64,000 nucleotides of DNA from Marinomonas sp. SBI8L (GTDB taxonomy: Bacteria > Pseudomonadota > Gammaproteobacteria > Pseudomonadales > Marinomonadaceae), in contig NZ_JSEO01000004.1 of the NCBI RefSeq assembly GCF_001624705.1, forward strand, positions 186,001 through 250,000, written 5' to 3'. A program made the translations under genes and the position numbers. Under the pieces are notes generated by a model. That model saw nothing but the letters and a program-made list of their open reading frames with translations. It had not been told where the DNA came from and searched no databases. Position 1 is the first letter of the stretch. Each line of letters starts with the position of its first letter. Positions 18,837-28,106 of the stretch are shown here, one piece after another.

Positions 18837-20054
18837 TTACTTATGAGCAAAAGCCGCTTTGCTACAATCACCTTCGATTCTTGCCTTTTCTTCTTCCAAT
18901 AACTCGTCTGGGAATTGGCTCATAAAGCAACAACACACGCCTTCACCTATCATGGTTCTTGGACCTAATGGGTGCGAGATATGCTGATACACACCATGGC
19001 TATGCTGATGGCCGTCGCCATGACTATGGGAATGTCCATGACTGTGAGAGTGGCTATGATCATGTGAATGACTGTGATCATGTGAATGACTGTGATCATG
19101 AGAGTGGCTATGATCATGTGAATGACTGTGATCATGTGAATGATCAGCCTGAGAGGCGCCTTGTGTATCGTCTTCAGGGTCAACAAATTCAGCATGGTGG
19201 TGATGCACATCCACTTCACCCGCCGCTAAACGTCGTTTAAAGGAGGCCATTAGACTTTCTTCGCCTAACTCATCACCGTTAACAATTTCCATCACACGGT
19301 TTTCAAAAGCATCAATCACTTTTGGGTGATCATTTAGATAAGGCGTTTGTACAAATTCAATACCAGGGTTTTCAGCGGCCACTTTATCAACATAACCTTG
19401 AATACGCTTAATAAGACGGCCAGTGAACAAGAAGTAAGGTGCAACAACAATACGCTTAAACCCTAGCTTCATTAGCTTCTCAAGACCCACACCCACAGAA
19501 GGGTAAGTTACGCCAGAATAAACCGTATCCGCCCAACCAAACCCCATATTTTCATTCACTATGCGGGTCAGTTTTGCTGCTTCTGCATTTGCACCAGTAT
19601 CAGAGGTACCACGACCAACGACCACCAGCATGGTGTCATATAAATTTTCTGGTGGGTTTTCAGCATCTAAGCCAAGAGATTCATAGATACGAGCCTGAAA
19701 AGCATCAATCATATCGTCTTGTAAACCAAGCTCACGGCCGTAGGTCATTTCGACATTGCCTTGCTTTTCAGCAAAGGTAGTCAATACAGATGGAATATCA
19801 TTTTTAGCATGTGTTGCTGCAAACAACATACCAGGAACAGCATAAATATGTTCAACACCTTGCTTGATTAAACGATTTAGCCCCATATGAATGTTGGGAG
19901 CAGAAAACTCTAAAAAGCCATACTCAACCGGCACATCAGGAAAGCGTTCCTTTAAACCTTTTGCAACCAAACCAAATTCACGTTCCGCATCTTTATCGCG
20001 ACTACCGTGCCCGCAAATCATGATGCCGGCATTCGCGGCTAATTTATTTGTCAT
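18837..20054 (-). CDS. cbiX: Sirohydrochlorin cobaltochelatase, long His-rich form
   Basis: Inserts cobalt into sirohydrochlorin, or a related precorrin, in cobalamin synthesis. The 405 residues hold two CbiX/CbiK-like halves: GIMICGHGSRDKDAEREF at the start, and a second from about residue 135 containing VVVGRGTSDTGANAEAAKL. A histidine-rich tail (about 300-352) follows, made of repeated HDHSHS units encoded by an imperfect 18-bp DNA repeat. A C-terminal GEGVCCCFMSQF could bind an Fe-S cluster; long CbiX of Bacillus megaterium has a comparable His stretch and cluster. It is the last gene of the cobJMWN-cbiX operon, 60 bp after cobN. Confidence 0.9.
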   Translation of the reverse strand: MTNKLAANAGIMICGHGSRDKDAEREFGLVAKGLKERFPDVPVEYGFLEFSAPNIHMGLNRLIKQGVEHIYAVPGMLFAATHAKNDIPSVLTTFAEKQGNVEMTYGRELGLQDDMIDAFQARIYESLGLDAENPPENLYDTMLVVVGRGTSDTGANAEAAKLTRIVNENMGFGWADTVYSGVTYPSVGVGLEKLMKLGFKRIVVAPYFLFTGRLIKRIQGYVDKVAAENPGIEFVQTPYLNDHPKVIDAFENRVMEIVNGDELGEESLMASFKRRLAAGEVDVHHHHAEFVDPEDDTQGASQADHSHDHSHSHDHSHSHDHSHSHDHSHSHDHSHSHSHGHSHSHGDGHQHSHGVYQHISHPLGPRTMIGEGVCCCFMSQFPDELLEEEKARIEGDCSKAAFAHK

Positions 20055-20114
20055 CTTTACTCTACCGTCTTAAATATAATTGTTTTAGTACTAGCACTTG
20101 TGGCACTAGCTAAG

Positions 20115-23100
20115 TTAATTCGCCTGCTCTTGCCTCATATCTAGCTCAAGTAGCAGGTCTTGTAATTTCGTTTCATAGCCATTGGGCTCTTGCCACATAC
20201 CACGTTGGCAAGCTTCTAATAAGCGCTCAGCCATTTCTTCTAAGGCATTAATATTATTTTGCTCTAGAAACGCTCGATTGGCCCCATCAAATACTAAGGC
20301 ATCAGTGACTTTTTCATACTGATAATCCGCAACCAAATCGGTTGTCGCATCATAAGCAAACAAATAATCAATACTCGCTGCCATTTCAAAGGCGCCTTTA
20401 TACCCGTGTTCTTGCATGGCTTCAATCCATTTAGGATTAAGTACGCGAGAACGCACCACTCTATTTAGCTCTTCTTTAAGGGTTCGTACTTTAGGCGCGC
20501 TTGGATTCGAATGATCATTGAGATAAACCTCTGGGGACTTTTTTGCGAATTGAGTCACCGCATTCGTCATCCCACCTTGAAACTGATAATAATCATCAGA
20601 ATCTAAAATATCGTGTTCGCGATTATCCTGATTTTGCACCACGACTTCTAACTGAGAAAGTCGATGCTCGAAGGCCCCTTTCGCCTCTATGCCCTCACCT
20701 TTAAGATGTTTAGCCCCATAGGCATAACCGCCCCAGTTAACATAAGCTTCTGCTAAATCTACTTGAGTATCCCAGCAGCGCTCATCAATAAGCCCCTGCA
20801 AACCCGCACCATAGGCACCGGGTTTACTGCCAAACACGCGATAACTAGCTTCTTGCCTCGCTTCTTCTTTTGTTAGGCCTTGCGCTTCCAAGGCTTGCTG
20901 GCGAGCAAGCACATTATTACGTATCAAATTACCTGTGCCCGGCTCTTCAAAATCCACTATCGCTTGCACAGCGGCATCATAAAGCTGCATAACGCTAGCA
21001 AAAGCATCTCTAAAAAAGCCGGAAACTCTTAGAGTGACATCGACTCTAGGCCGACCTAATCGCATACAAGATAAAACCTCAAAGTCAGTCACGCGATTAG
21101 AGCCCGCCGCCCAAACAGGCCTAACTCCCATCAGCGCAAACGCTTGAGCAATATCATCCCCGCCTGTACGCATAGTGGCGGTTCCCCAAACAGATAGCCC
21201 TAACTCTTTAGGATAGTCACCATGCTCTTGAAGATGCCTTAAAATAAGCGCCTCAGCGGACTTTTCTCCCAAGACCCAAGCCGCCTTTGAAGGAATAGCC
21301 CGATTATCAACGGAGAAAAAGTTACGACCTGTTGGTAAGGTATCTAAACGACCTCTGGTTGGTGCCCCACTTGGCCCTGGCGCGACAAATTTACCTGCTA
21401 AGCCTTTGATGATGGCATTTATTTCTTCTCTTTCGCTCTCTTTAAGCGCGACTAATAGTGTCTGTTTCGCATGACTTAATAGCGTCTGAGTGTTGGGTAA
21501 ATTAGCAAGATCATAGTTGTAACCACTGGCGTTATCAGTTGGCCTATTATCCAACTGATCATTTAACTGGCCATCTAACTTTTCACTCAATAAGTGCTCA
21601 AGAATCAACTTTTGCGCAAACACTTCTAGACGCTCTTTGGTATCAGCGTGGGTGCGCCAATGGTTTTCTAGCAAACTATCAAGTATCGCAGGTTTATCAT
21701 TTAACCAAGGCGCTGAACTTGCTTGGCTAGGGTCAAATGCAAGATCATCTTTAGCTGAGCCGATCTCACCAGAACCCCATATAAAGCCAAAGTCGCGAGC
21801 CAAACTGTGAATAATGCCTTGTGACTCGATACTTGTCCCTCTAGGCAGCCTTAATAAAGCAACCAAGGTATCTGCAAGCTTTTCACTATCGGGTAATTGC
21901 CCGAGTCGATGCAAACCATGACGAATTTGAGACTCTTTGATTTCACATAAATAGGTATCAAGTTCTGCAAGTACAGCTTCATCTTCACCTGAGTTTGGCG
22001 CTAATTCATCTAATACATGTGTTTCTTTTACCAGCTTTAATATCTGCTCTTTCAGCCAGTTTTCACGTCGCTCATCCATTCCCATGGCTTGATAAAATTC
22101 GTCGACCAAGTTTTCAAGTTCAGCCAATTCACCATAGCTTTCAGCCCGCGTCATAGGTGGCATTAAATGGTCGATGATAACGGCTTGAGTACGACGTTTT
22201 GCTTGTGACCCTTCTCCTGGATCATTCACAATAAAAGGATAGAAATGAGGCATAGGCCCCATCGCAATATCAGGCCAACACTCATCAGATAAAGCAGACC
22301 CCTTCCCCGGCAACCATTCCAAATTGCCATGTTTCCCCACATGAATAATGGCATCAACTTTGTAAACATGTCTTAGCCAAAAGTAATAGGCTAAATAACT
22401 ATGGGGCGGTATCAAATCTGGATCATGATAATTCGCCGCCAAATCAAGGTTGAACCCCCGCGCAGGCTGGATACCAACAAAGGTTTGACCTAAACGAATC
22501 CCTGCCAGCATGATACGAGCTTGGCCATTTTGAACTCGACATTTATGGTCTGCTTCGGGCTCCCCCCAGCGAGATAAAACGGCTTCTTGAGATGCTTTAG
22601 GCAGCAAGGCAAAGTGTTTATTATATTCATCAAGACTAAGGCTTTGCCAGCACCCTAAGTGATGCAAGGTATTAGGATTGTTTGTCACACTACCAAGCAA
22701 ACTTTCTATCAGCGCATTGCCATCTTCTGGTATCTCATTAATAGGATAACCTGACTCAGCTAACGCATTTAAAATAGTCACTGTCGAGGCTGGTGTATCC
22801 AGCCCAACGCCGTTACCAATGCGTCCATCCTTGGTTGGATAGTTAGCCAAAATTAAAGCGATACGTTTTTCGCTATTAGGTTTCACAGCAAGATTGGCAA
22901 ACTTTTTTGCTAATGCTGCAACAAAATGCGCTCTCTCTTGATGAATGGCATAACGGATCAAATCAATCTCGCAAGCCTGATCATAATAGCTTTGTTGCTT
23001 AAAACTCACCGCTCGGCTAATGATACGGCCATCCATTTCAGGCAAGACCACTTGCATAGCAAGGTCGCGATTTCGTAGGCCTTGGTTTTGTTCCTGCCAA

Positions 23101-24065
23101 TCCTCTTCAGTACTACTAGAGAGAACCAGCTGTAAGACAGGTAAAGGTCGTTCGAAGCTCGACTGAAAATCAGTTGGAGATGGCGCTAGATCAGGACTAG
23201 GGGCACGATTACTAGCAAAACCAGTAGTATTGAGCACCAGTTTAGCATCCGTACTCTCGATCAAACCATTAAGCATTTGCAAAGATTCAGCATCTTTAAG
23301 AGACGTCACAGCAACCGCTAAGGGCACTAAACCATGCGCCTCTAAAATGCGAATTAATTGATCAAACATTTGCGTATTAGCACTTTGCAAATGATTGCGA
23401 TAAAACACCAATAAACAAACTGGCCTTGAGTTTTCACCCTGTTGCAACTGGTCTACATAATGAGAACGCCACTCAACAAGACTAGAGGCGCCCCCCTTTA
23501 AGTAAACCAGGCAAGAAGCCAGTGCTTTAGGCTCTTGCCAAGTGTATTGGCTAAGTGCAAACACCTGATCAAACAAAAAATGCCAAAAGGAAGCCAGGTT
23601 CTCTGTGCCACTTTCACGTAAAAAACGCCAAACCTTATGGCTTTCAAAATCCCCTAGATTAGAGGTTGCAGCAAGCTCTGGATCTGGCACATCATCCCCA
23701 GGCACCATAACCAAAGTACGGCCAGGTTTCGCTCTAGACCAAGCAACCAACCTTTCATAGCCATAGGGCCAGTAATGTTTGCCCCCTAAAAAAGACACAA
23801 CGACTAACTTGGCCTTTTCAAGCACCTTATCTTCATAAAGATCATAGGCAGCTGGCTTTAACAATTGCATCCAATTAGCGAGGCGTATACTGGGCCTTGG
23901 GGCTTGGCTATCAAGCGTGTGATCAATGGCTGTTACACCTTGAGCTAAAGCAGACAGCAAGGAGTCAGCTGCAGCTAAACACACAATATCAGCAGGGCTT
24001 TGATCAAGGTCGATAATACCTTCATCATCGACAAAGCCACCCGGTTTCGCTGCTAAAAGATGCAC
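20115..24065 (-). CDS. cobN: Cobaltochelatase subunit CobN
   Basis: The large ATP-dependent chelatase subunit that inserts cobalt into hydrogenobyrinate a,c-diamide with CobS and CobT, related to Mg-chelatase BchH. The 1316-residue product has the hallmark blocks IIHVGKHGNLEWLPGKG and WPDIAMGPMPHFYPFIVNDP in the middle, and GRNFFSVDNRAIPSKAAW, VWGTATMRTGGDDIAQA and FGSKPGAYGAGLQ in the C-terminal half. Length is near the family norm (about 1250-1300). CobS and CobT are not in this window. It is expressed with cobW (60-bp gap) and cbiX. Confidence 0.95.
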   Translation of the reverse strand: MHLLAAKPGGFVDDEGIIDLDQSPADIVCLAAADSLLSALAQGVTAIDHTLDSQAPRPSIRLANWMQLLKPAAYDLYEDKVLEKAKLVVVSFLGGKHYWPYGYERLVAWSRAKPGRTLVMVPGDDVPDPELAATSNLGDFESHKVWRFLRESGTENLASFWHFLFDQVFALSQYTWQEPKALASCLVYLKGGASSLVEWRSHYVDQLQQGENSRPVCLLVFYRNHLQSANTQMFDQLIRILEAHGLVPLAVAVTSLKDAESLQMLNGLIESTDAKLVLNTTGFASNRAPSPDLAPSPTDFQSSFERPLPVLQLVLSSSTEEDWQEQNQGLRNRDLAMQVVLPEMDGRIISRAVSFKQQSYYDQACEIDLIRYAIHQERAHFVAALAKKFANLAVKPNSEKRIALILANYPTKDGRIGNGVGLDTPASTVTILNALAESGYPINEIPEDGNALIESLLGSVTNNPNTLHHLGCWQSLSLDEYNKHFALLPKASQEAVLSRWGEPEADHKCRVQNGQARIMLAGIRLGQTFVGIQPARGFNLDLAANYHDPDLIPPHSYLAYYFWLRHVYKVDAIIHVGKHGNLEWLPGKGSALSDECWPDIAMGPMPHFYPFIVNDPGEGSQAKRRTQAVIIDHLMPPMTRAESYGELAELENLVDEFYQAMGMDERRENWLKEQILKLVKETHVLDELAPNSGEDEAVLAELDTYLCEIKESQIRHGLHRLGQLPDSEKLADTLVALLRLPRGTSIESQGIIHSLARDFGFIWGSGEIGSAKDDLAFDPSQASSAPWLNDKPAILDSLLENHWRTHADTKERLEVFAQKLILEHLLSEKLDGQLNDQLDNRPTDNASGYNYDLANLPNTQTLLSHAKQTLLVALKESEREEINAIIKGLAGKFVAPGPSGAPTRGRLDTLPTGRNFFSVDNRAIPSKAAWVLGEKSAEALILRHLQEHGDYPKELGLSVWGTATMRTGGDDIAQAFALMGVRPVWAAGSNRVTDFEVLSCMRLGRPRVDVTLRVSGFFRDAFASVMQLYDAAVQAIVDFEEPGTGNLIRNNVLARQQALEAQGLTKEEARQEASYRVFGSKPGAYGAGLQGLIDERCWDTQVDLAEAYVNWGGYAYGAKHLKGEGIEAKGAFEHRLSQLEVVVQNQDNREHDILDSDDYYQFQGGMTNAVTQFAKKSPEVYLNDHSNPSAPKVRTLKEELNRVVRSRVLNPKWIEAMQEHGYKGAFEMAASIDYLFAYDATTDLVADYQYEKVTDALVFDGANRAFLEQNNINALEEMAERLLEACQRGMWQEPNGYETKLQDLLLELDMRQEQAN

Positions 24066-24125
24066 TTGTTATTTCCTATTTCGTTTATTCAATCAGGCTT
24101 AAAACTGATCTAATCAAAACCAAAG

Positions 24126-25205
24126 TTAAGCCAAGGCTTTATTTAATTCAGCTTCAACAGCGTCTTTAGAAATGCCTTTACCGATAAAGACTAATTGAGT
24201 TTGGCGTGCTTCTTCTGCATTCCACAAACGGTCAAAGTATTTATCAAGACGTTTACCTACCGCTTGGAACACCTGACGCATTGGTTTACCTGCTACCGCT
24301 GCAAAGCCTTTGGCACGATAGATATTGTGGGACGCAATTAAACCATTTAGAACCTGCTCTAAGCGATCAGAGTCCACTTCGCCGATACTAATCACGAAAG
24401 AGTCAAAATGGTCGTGGGCATGATCATGATGCTCACCATGTGCATGGTGATGGTCATGGTGATTATGTACATGATCAATACGCGTTTCAGACGCCGCATC
24501 CATGCCTAGTAGCATGTCTAATGCTGCTACACCATTGTCGATATACGCCGTTTTCACTGTGTCAGGCACTTTATTAGCAACCACTTTTTTAACTTGCTCA
24601 CGTTCAGCTTCGGCGAGTAAATCATTTTTACTGACGACCACTAAATCTGCTGCACTTAACTGATCATCCAATAACTCTTGTAAACTTGGGTCATGATCTA
24701 AACTCTCATCTGCTAAGCGTTGCTTTTGCACTAACGCTTCATCATGAGCAAATCGGCCTGCAGCAACCGCCGGACCATCGACAACAGTAATCACAGCATC
24801 AACCGTGCAATACTCTTGAATGCCAGGCCAGTTAAAGGCTTGTACTAATGGCTTAGGTAACGCCAAACCACTGGTTTCAATCAAAATGTGGTCTATATCA
24901 TCACGACGCGCGACTAACTGCTGCATAACAGGCAAAAACTCTTCTTCAACGGTGCAACAAATACAACCATTGGCGAGTTCATAAAAACCATCTTCACCGT
25001 TTTGTGTTGTACTCGCCTCTTCATCATCACAGTCTAGTGGGCATGAACGTAGTAAATCAGAGTCAATGTCCAGTTCACCAAACTCATTCACAATCACAGC
25101 AATACGCTTGCCTTGGGCTTGCTTTAATACATTAGAAAGTAAAGTGGTTTTACCGCTGCCCAAAAAGCCAGTAACAATAGTTGTTGGAATTTTATTAAGT
25201 TGCAT
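24126..25205 (-). CDS. cobW: CobW-family GTPase / metallochaperone
   Basis: A G3E GTPase thought to deliver Co(II) to the cobaltochelatase. In 359 residues it has the P-loop GFLGSGKTTL at about 13-22, the metal site ELANGCICCTVEEE (CxCC) near 80, an SKND guanine-specificity-type segment, and a His-rich linker (about 241-265, pattern HVHNHHDHHHAHGEHHDHA) before the C-terminal CobW domain. Its stop and the cobM start arrangement are tight: cobM ends 3 bp before the cobW start region. Direct placement between cobM and cobN supports a cobalt role over zinc. Confidence 0.93.
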   Translation of the reverse strand: MQLNKIPTTIVTGFLGSGKTTLLSNVLKQAQGKRIAVIVNEFGELDIDSDLLRSCPLDCDDEEASTTQNGEDGFYELANGCICCTVEEEFLPVMQQLVARRDDIDHILIETSGLALPKPLVQAFNWPGIQEYCTVDAVITVVDGPAVAAGRFAHDEALVQKQRLADESLDHDPSLQELLDDQLSAADLVVVSKNDLLAEAEREQVKKVVANKVPDTVKTAYIDNGVAALDMLLGMDAASETRIDHVHNHHDHHHAHGEHHDHAHDHFDSFVISIGEVDSDRLEQVLNGLIASHNIYRAKGFAAVAGKPMRQVFQAVGKRLDKYFDRLWNAEEARQTQLVFIGKGISKDAVEAELNKALA

Positions 25206-25208
25206 TAT

Positions 25209-26009
25209 CTAGTCCTTGTTCTCGTTAAGCATCTTATCTGCCTTTGGGGCACGCTGCTTTTTACGGAATAAATTAGGTTGGTTTTTATCGTATAAATAAG
25301 AGTCGTTAAAGTCGTCAGTATCCAGCACATGGCCAACCAAAATAAGGCTAGTTAGGGTGAATTTTTTCTCACGTACTTTTTGTACTATGTCAGCCAAAGT
25401 GCCAGTCACATAGTCTTGATCAGGCCAACTTGAGCGATAACAAACAGCTACCGGGCAATCAGCGCCATAGTGAGGTATTAGCTCTTCAACTATTTTATGT
25501 ATCTTGGTAACACCCAAATGGATCGCGAGCGTTGCACCACTTTTAGCAAGCGCCGGTAAACGCTCTCTTTCAGGGAAAGGCGTTTTACCTTCATAGCGTG
25601 TCATTATGATGGTCTGGGACACACCCGATAAGGTTAGCTCTTTACGTAATAGAGCAGCAGAAGCCGCAACAGCACTGACACCTGGAATCACTTCATAATC
25701 AATGTCTAATGCTTCAATACGGCGAATTTGCTCGCCAATTGCACCATACAAAGACGGATCACCACACTGCAAACGAGCCACATCCTTACCTTCTAGATGC
25801 GCCTTTTCAATCACTGATGTGGTTTCATCTAAGTTCATTTCTGCCGTGTTATAAATTGCTTCAGCGCTTTCTTCTACACTGGCAATCACTTCTCTTGGAA
25901 TAAGGGAACCTGCATAAAGTACAACAGGACAAGCACTCAAGGTTTTCATGCCCTTAATTGTCATTAAATCAGGGTCACCAGGACCTGCACCAATAAAGTA
26001 GACTTTCAT
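25209..26009 (-). CDS. cobM: Precorrin-4 C11-methyltransferase
   Basis: SAM-dependent methylation of C11 of the corrin precursor. A 266-residue tetrapyrrole methylase with the N-terminal motif VYFIGAGPGDPDLMTIKG, the ARLQCGDPSLYGAIGEQ loop, and a VIPGVSAVAASAALLRKELTL-type segment (written here in parts: IPGVSAVAA, then LLRKELTL) that distinguishes CobM/CbiF. Length matches the family. It lies 24 bp after cobJ and 3 bp before cobW, so it is clearly in the operon. Confidence 0.92.
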   Translation of the reverse strand: MKVYFIGAGPGDPDLMTIKGMKTLSACPVVLYAGSLIPREVIASVEESAEAIYNTAEMNLDETTSVIEKAHLEGKDVARLQCGDPSLYGAIGEQIRRIEALDIDYEVIPGVSAVAASAALLRKELTLSGVSQTIIMTRYEGKTPFPERERLPALAKSGATLAIHLGVTKIHKIVEELIPHYGADCPVAVCYRSSWPDQDYVTGTLADIVQKVREKKFTLTSLILVGHVLDTDDFNDSYLYDKNQPNLFRKKQRAPKADKMLNENKD

Positions 26010-26033
26010 TTTCTCTGCCTTAATGCCTCAGTA

Positions 26034-26810
26034 TTAGAGTTTTTTAGAATAGCCCCTAGGCGTATAAATCCAATCTTTCTCACCATTTTGAATATGACGA
26101 GATTCACTGTTACCCACACTCACCATGGTAAACATATCTACATCTTTAGCATCTAACTCCGCTAAGGTTGTGAAGGTAATCTCTTCATCAGGACGCGTTA
26201 ATTGTCGCCCAATCATGACGGGAGTCGTCGCTGGACGATACTTCAATAAAACATCACGGGCATGGTTTAGTTGCCAATCACGTTTTCTTGATACTGGGTT
26301 ATAAAAAGAAACAACAAAGTCACCCGCGCCCGCAGCGTGAATACGTTTATCAATGCTTTCCCATGGGGTTAATAAATCGGACAAAGAAATGGTACAGAAG
26401 TCATGCCCTAGCATAGCACCGACTTTGCTCGCACCCGCCTGCATCGCAGAAATACCTGGCACCACTTCAATCTCGATATCTAACCATTCAGGGTGAGACT
26501 CTTTACCTTGTAACTGCTGATCTAGCAATTCAAACACCAAGGTCGCCATAGCATAAATACCAATATCCCCACTCGAAATTAGAGCGGTTGTTTTACCTGA
26601 TGCAGCCAGATCCAAAGCTAATCGCGCTCTGGCAATTTCTTCACCTAAAGGTAAATCATGGTGGGTTTTGTTGTGACAAATATCCCCTAACAGATCCAAA
26701 TAATAACCGTAGGCCACCATGTCTGTGCTGGCCTTTAATGCAGCAAGGGCTTTAGGTGCGACCAGATCCAGATCTCCTGGCCCCATTCCAATTACAAATA
26801 ACTTACTCAT
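26034..26810 (-). CDS. cobJ: Precorrin-3B C17-methyltransferase
   Basis: Methylates C17 with ring contraction in corrin synthesis. The ATG at 26810 is chosen, giving 258 residues beginning MSKLFVIGMGPGDLDLVAPK; an upstream in-frame start at 26891 would add 27 residues with no family counterpart. Tetrapyrrole methylase motifs: ALISSGDIGIYAMA, VVPGISAMQAGASKVGAMLG (20 residues), and FVVSFYNPVSRKRDWQL, typical of CobJ/CbiH. It is the first gene of the cobJ-cobM-cobW-cobN-cbiX operon. Confidence 0.9.
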   Translation of the reverse strand: MSKLFVIGMGPGDLDLVAPKALAALKASTDMVAYGYYLDLLGDICHNKTHHDLPLGEEIARARLALDLAASGKTTALISSGDIGIYAMATLVFELLDQQLQGKESHPEWLDIEIEVVPGISAMQAGASKVGAMLGHDFCTISLSDLLTPWESIDKRIHAAGAGDFVVSFYNPVSRKRDWQLNHARDVLLKYRPATTPVMIGRQLTRPDEEITFTTLAELDAKDVDMFTMVSVGNSESRHIQNGEKDWIYTPRGYSKKL

Positions 26811-26891
26811 GACAAACCTGTACTCAAATAATAACTTAGCGATTCTTCGCGAATGGAGCGCATTGTACAGGACTTCTTTATAAGACGGCAT

Positions 26892-26923
26892 GAAAAGCCT
26901 TGATGAAAGTGTGAAGGCTTTTC
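26892..26923 (-). other. Hairpin in the cobJ leader
   Basis: GAAAAGCCTT and AAGGCTTTTC form a perfect 10-bp stem around a 12-nt loop, about 80 bp upstream of the chosen cobJ start. It could be a leader structure or an upstream terminator; there is no long T run outside the stem. Confidence 0.5.
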
Positions 26924-27121
26924 AGGTCAAGCTGAATACCTCTCCAAAATGAGTCTCAATATTTAATACTTTTTCAGGGAAACCCACTCAAACATGAAGT
27001 TATCTGCATATTGGTATTATTCGGGTCAGCATTTTGATTAGACTTGACTCAAAGAAATGAAAAAAACATGCCGAGCATCTCAAAAGAAACTAGGCTTATG
27101 GCTTGAAAAGTCGAGTTAAGC

Positions 27122-27162
27122 GCACCTTATTAACAAGCTGTATTTAGACTTGCGTTAAGGTG
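27122..27162. promoter_or_regulatory. Imperfect inverted repeat before the carbonic anhydrase gene
   Basis: GCACCTTA (27122-27129) is complementary to TAAGGTGC (27155-27162); inner CAAG/CTTG add four pairs with an internal loop. It ends 40 bp before the chosen start and could be an operator or a leader hairpin. Its role is unknown. Confidence 0.4.
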
Positions 27163-27202
27163 CTAATAATTACTTAAACATGGAAAACAAATGGAAGTCT
27201 CT

Positions 27203-28063
27203 ATGAAAAATACCTTTGTAATAGGTCTTGTTACCAGTTCAATTTTTTCCGTTGCAGCCCATGCTGCTAGCACCTCTTCAAACGCTGTTGCTGATAGCGT
27301 CATTGCAAACCAGAGAGCCATGCTAGAAAGCAATACCGCTGGTAAGGGTTATGGCCCCCAATCACCTAGAGACATAGATTCGCTGGAAGGAAAAAATGAC
27401 ATTATTTTTGGCTTATCACCTGCTTCCACTCAAATGAATTTATGTAACATACATTTTCATAAAAATGCCGAGCATAAAGGGGGTGAGTTTACCCATTTCG
27501 CAGGCAATGGCGATGGACACGGTTATCAAACAGGCTTTGAGTACACAGGCAAGTTTAATAAGAGCGAACTCATGCCCTATGAGCATACAGTGGGAGAAAG
27601 TGAACATGGAGGTTTATATCCAGGCGATACCATCGAAGTTCACTATGTTTATTCAACCGCTAAAGTTACTCCAGGCCCAACACTTGGATCTTGCCTAACC
27701 AAAGAAAATGGCAACCCACAATTAAGAGTTGAAACGCAAGTCTATGTACTTGTGAATGATAAAAAAGCACAAAACTTTTTATATTTAACCGCTGTAGACA
27801 CTGTTAATGACAGGCCTCAAGCGCCAAACATCCCATCCAATACAGGTAAAGCCGTTGAATATATTGGCTCAACCACCGGCCCTGGCTACAACGAAAAATC
27901 GTCTCCTTATCAAGTAACCTGGAATGTTAGACCGCAAGTGGTCAAGGTAAACATAGCCACAGTCGATGAGTGGCTAAAAGACAATGTGTTTGAAGAAGAT
28001 CATGCCCATGGGGTTAGGAATCTCGTCACTAACCTGAGTTTGCTTTCCAAAATAGAGAGATAA
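27203..28063 (+). CDS. Delta-class carbonic anhydrase-like secreted protein
   Basis: Probably catalyses CO2/bicarbonate interconversion in the periplasm. From ATG 27203 the protein has 286 residues; GGAAG lies 5 bp upstream. A second ATG at 27191 would add four residues. A signal peptide ends near AAHAAS. The segment NLCNIHFHKNAEHKGGEF and the downstream EHTVGESEHGG hold the His pattern I recognise from delta carbonic anhydrases (Pfam CA_like), first described in diatoms and now known in bacteria. Several Cys are present (CNIH and GSCL), possibly a disulfide. A terminator follows. Class assignment is from motif memory. Confidence 0.75.
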   Translation: MKNTFVIGLVTSSIFSVAAHAASTSSNAVADSVIANQRAMLESNTAGKGYGPQSPRDIDSLEGKNDIIFGLSPASTQMNLCNIHFHKNAEHKGGEFTHFAGNGDGHGYQTGFEYTGKFNKSELMPYEHTVGESEHGGLYPGDTIEVHYVYSTAKVTPGPTLGSCLTKENGNPQLRVETQVYVLVNDKKAQNFLYLTAVDTVNDRPQAPNIPSNTGKAVEYIGSTTGPGYNEKSSPYQVTWNVRPQVVKVNIATVDEWLKDNVFEEDHAHGVRNLVTNLSLLSKIER

Positions 28064-28073
28064 GTACACTTAT

Positions 28074-28106
28074 AGGAAGGTGAGCAACTCTACTCACCTT
28101 CCTTTA
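28074..28106 (+). terminator. Terminator of the carbonic anhydrase gene
   Basis: AGGAAGGTGAG (28074-28084) pairs with CTCACCTTCCT around an 8-nt loop, followed by TTATC. An 11-bp stem just after the stop. Confidence 0.8.

Larger units (their letters stand above)
26811..27202. promoter_or_regulatory. Divergent cobJ / carbonic anhydrase intergenic region
   Basis: This 392-bp region holds two clear inverted repeats (listed separately). I looked on the minus strand for the conserved B12 box and core of an adenosylcobalamin riboswitch and found none. A TTGAAA (27103-27108) and TTATTA (27127-27132) 18 bp apart on the plus strand could be a promoter for the carbonic anhydrase gene, overlapping the inverted repeat at 27122-27162. 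Confidence 0.35.

Noticed and set aside
18959-19240. Open frame on the plus strand within cbiX rich in Asp/His repeats
   Set aside because: It is the antisense reading of the His-codon repeat in cbiX and has no ribosome-binding site.
26811-27202. Possible cobalamin riboswitch upstream of cobJ
   Set aside because: No B12-box-like or conserved core sequence could be found on the minus strand; the TCTCCTGGC-like string nearby is inside the cobJ coding sequence.
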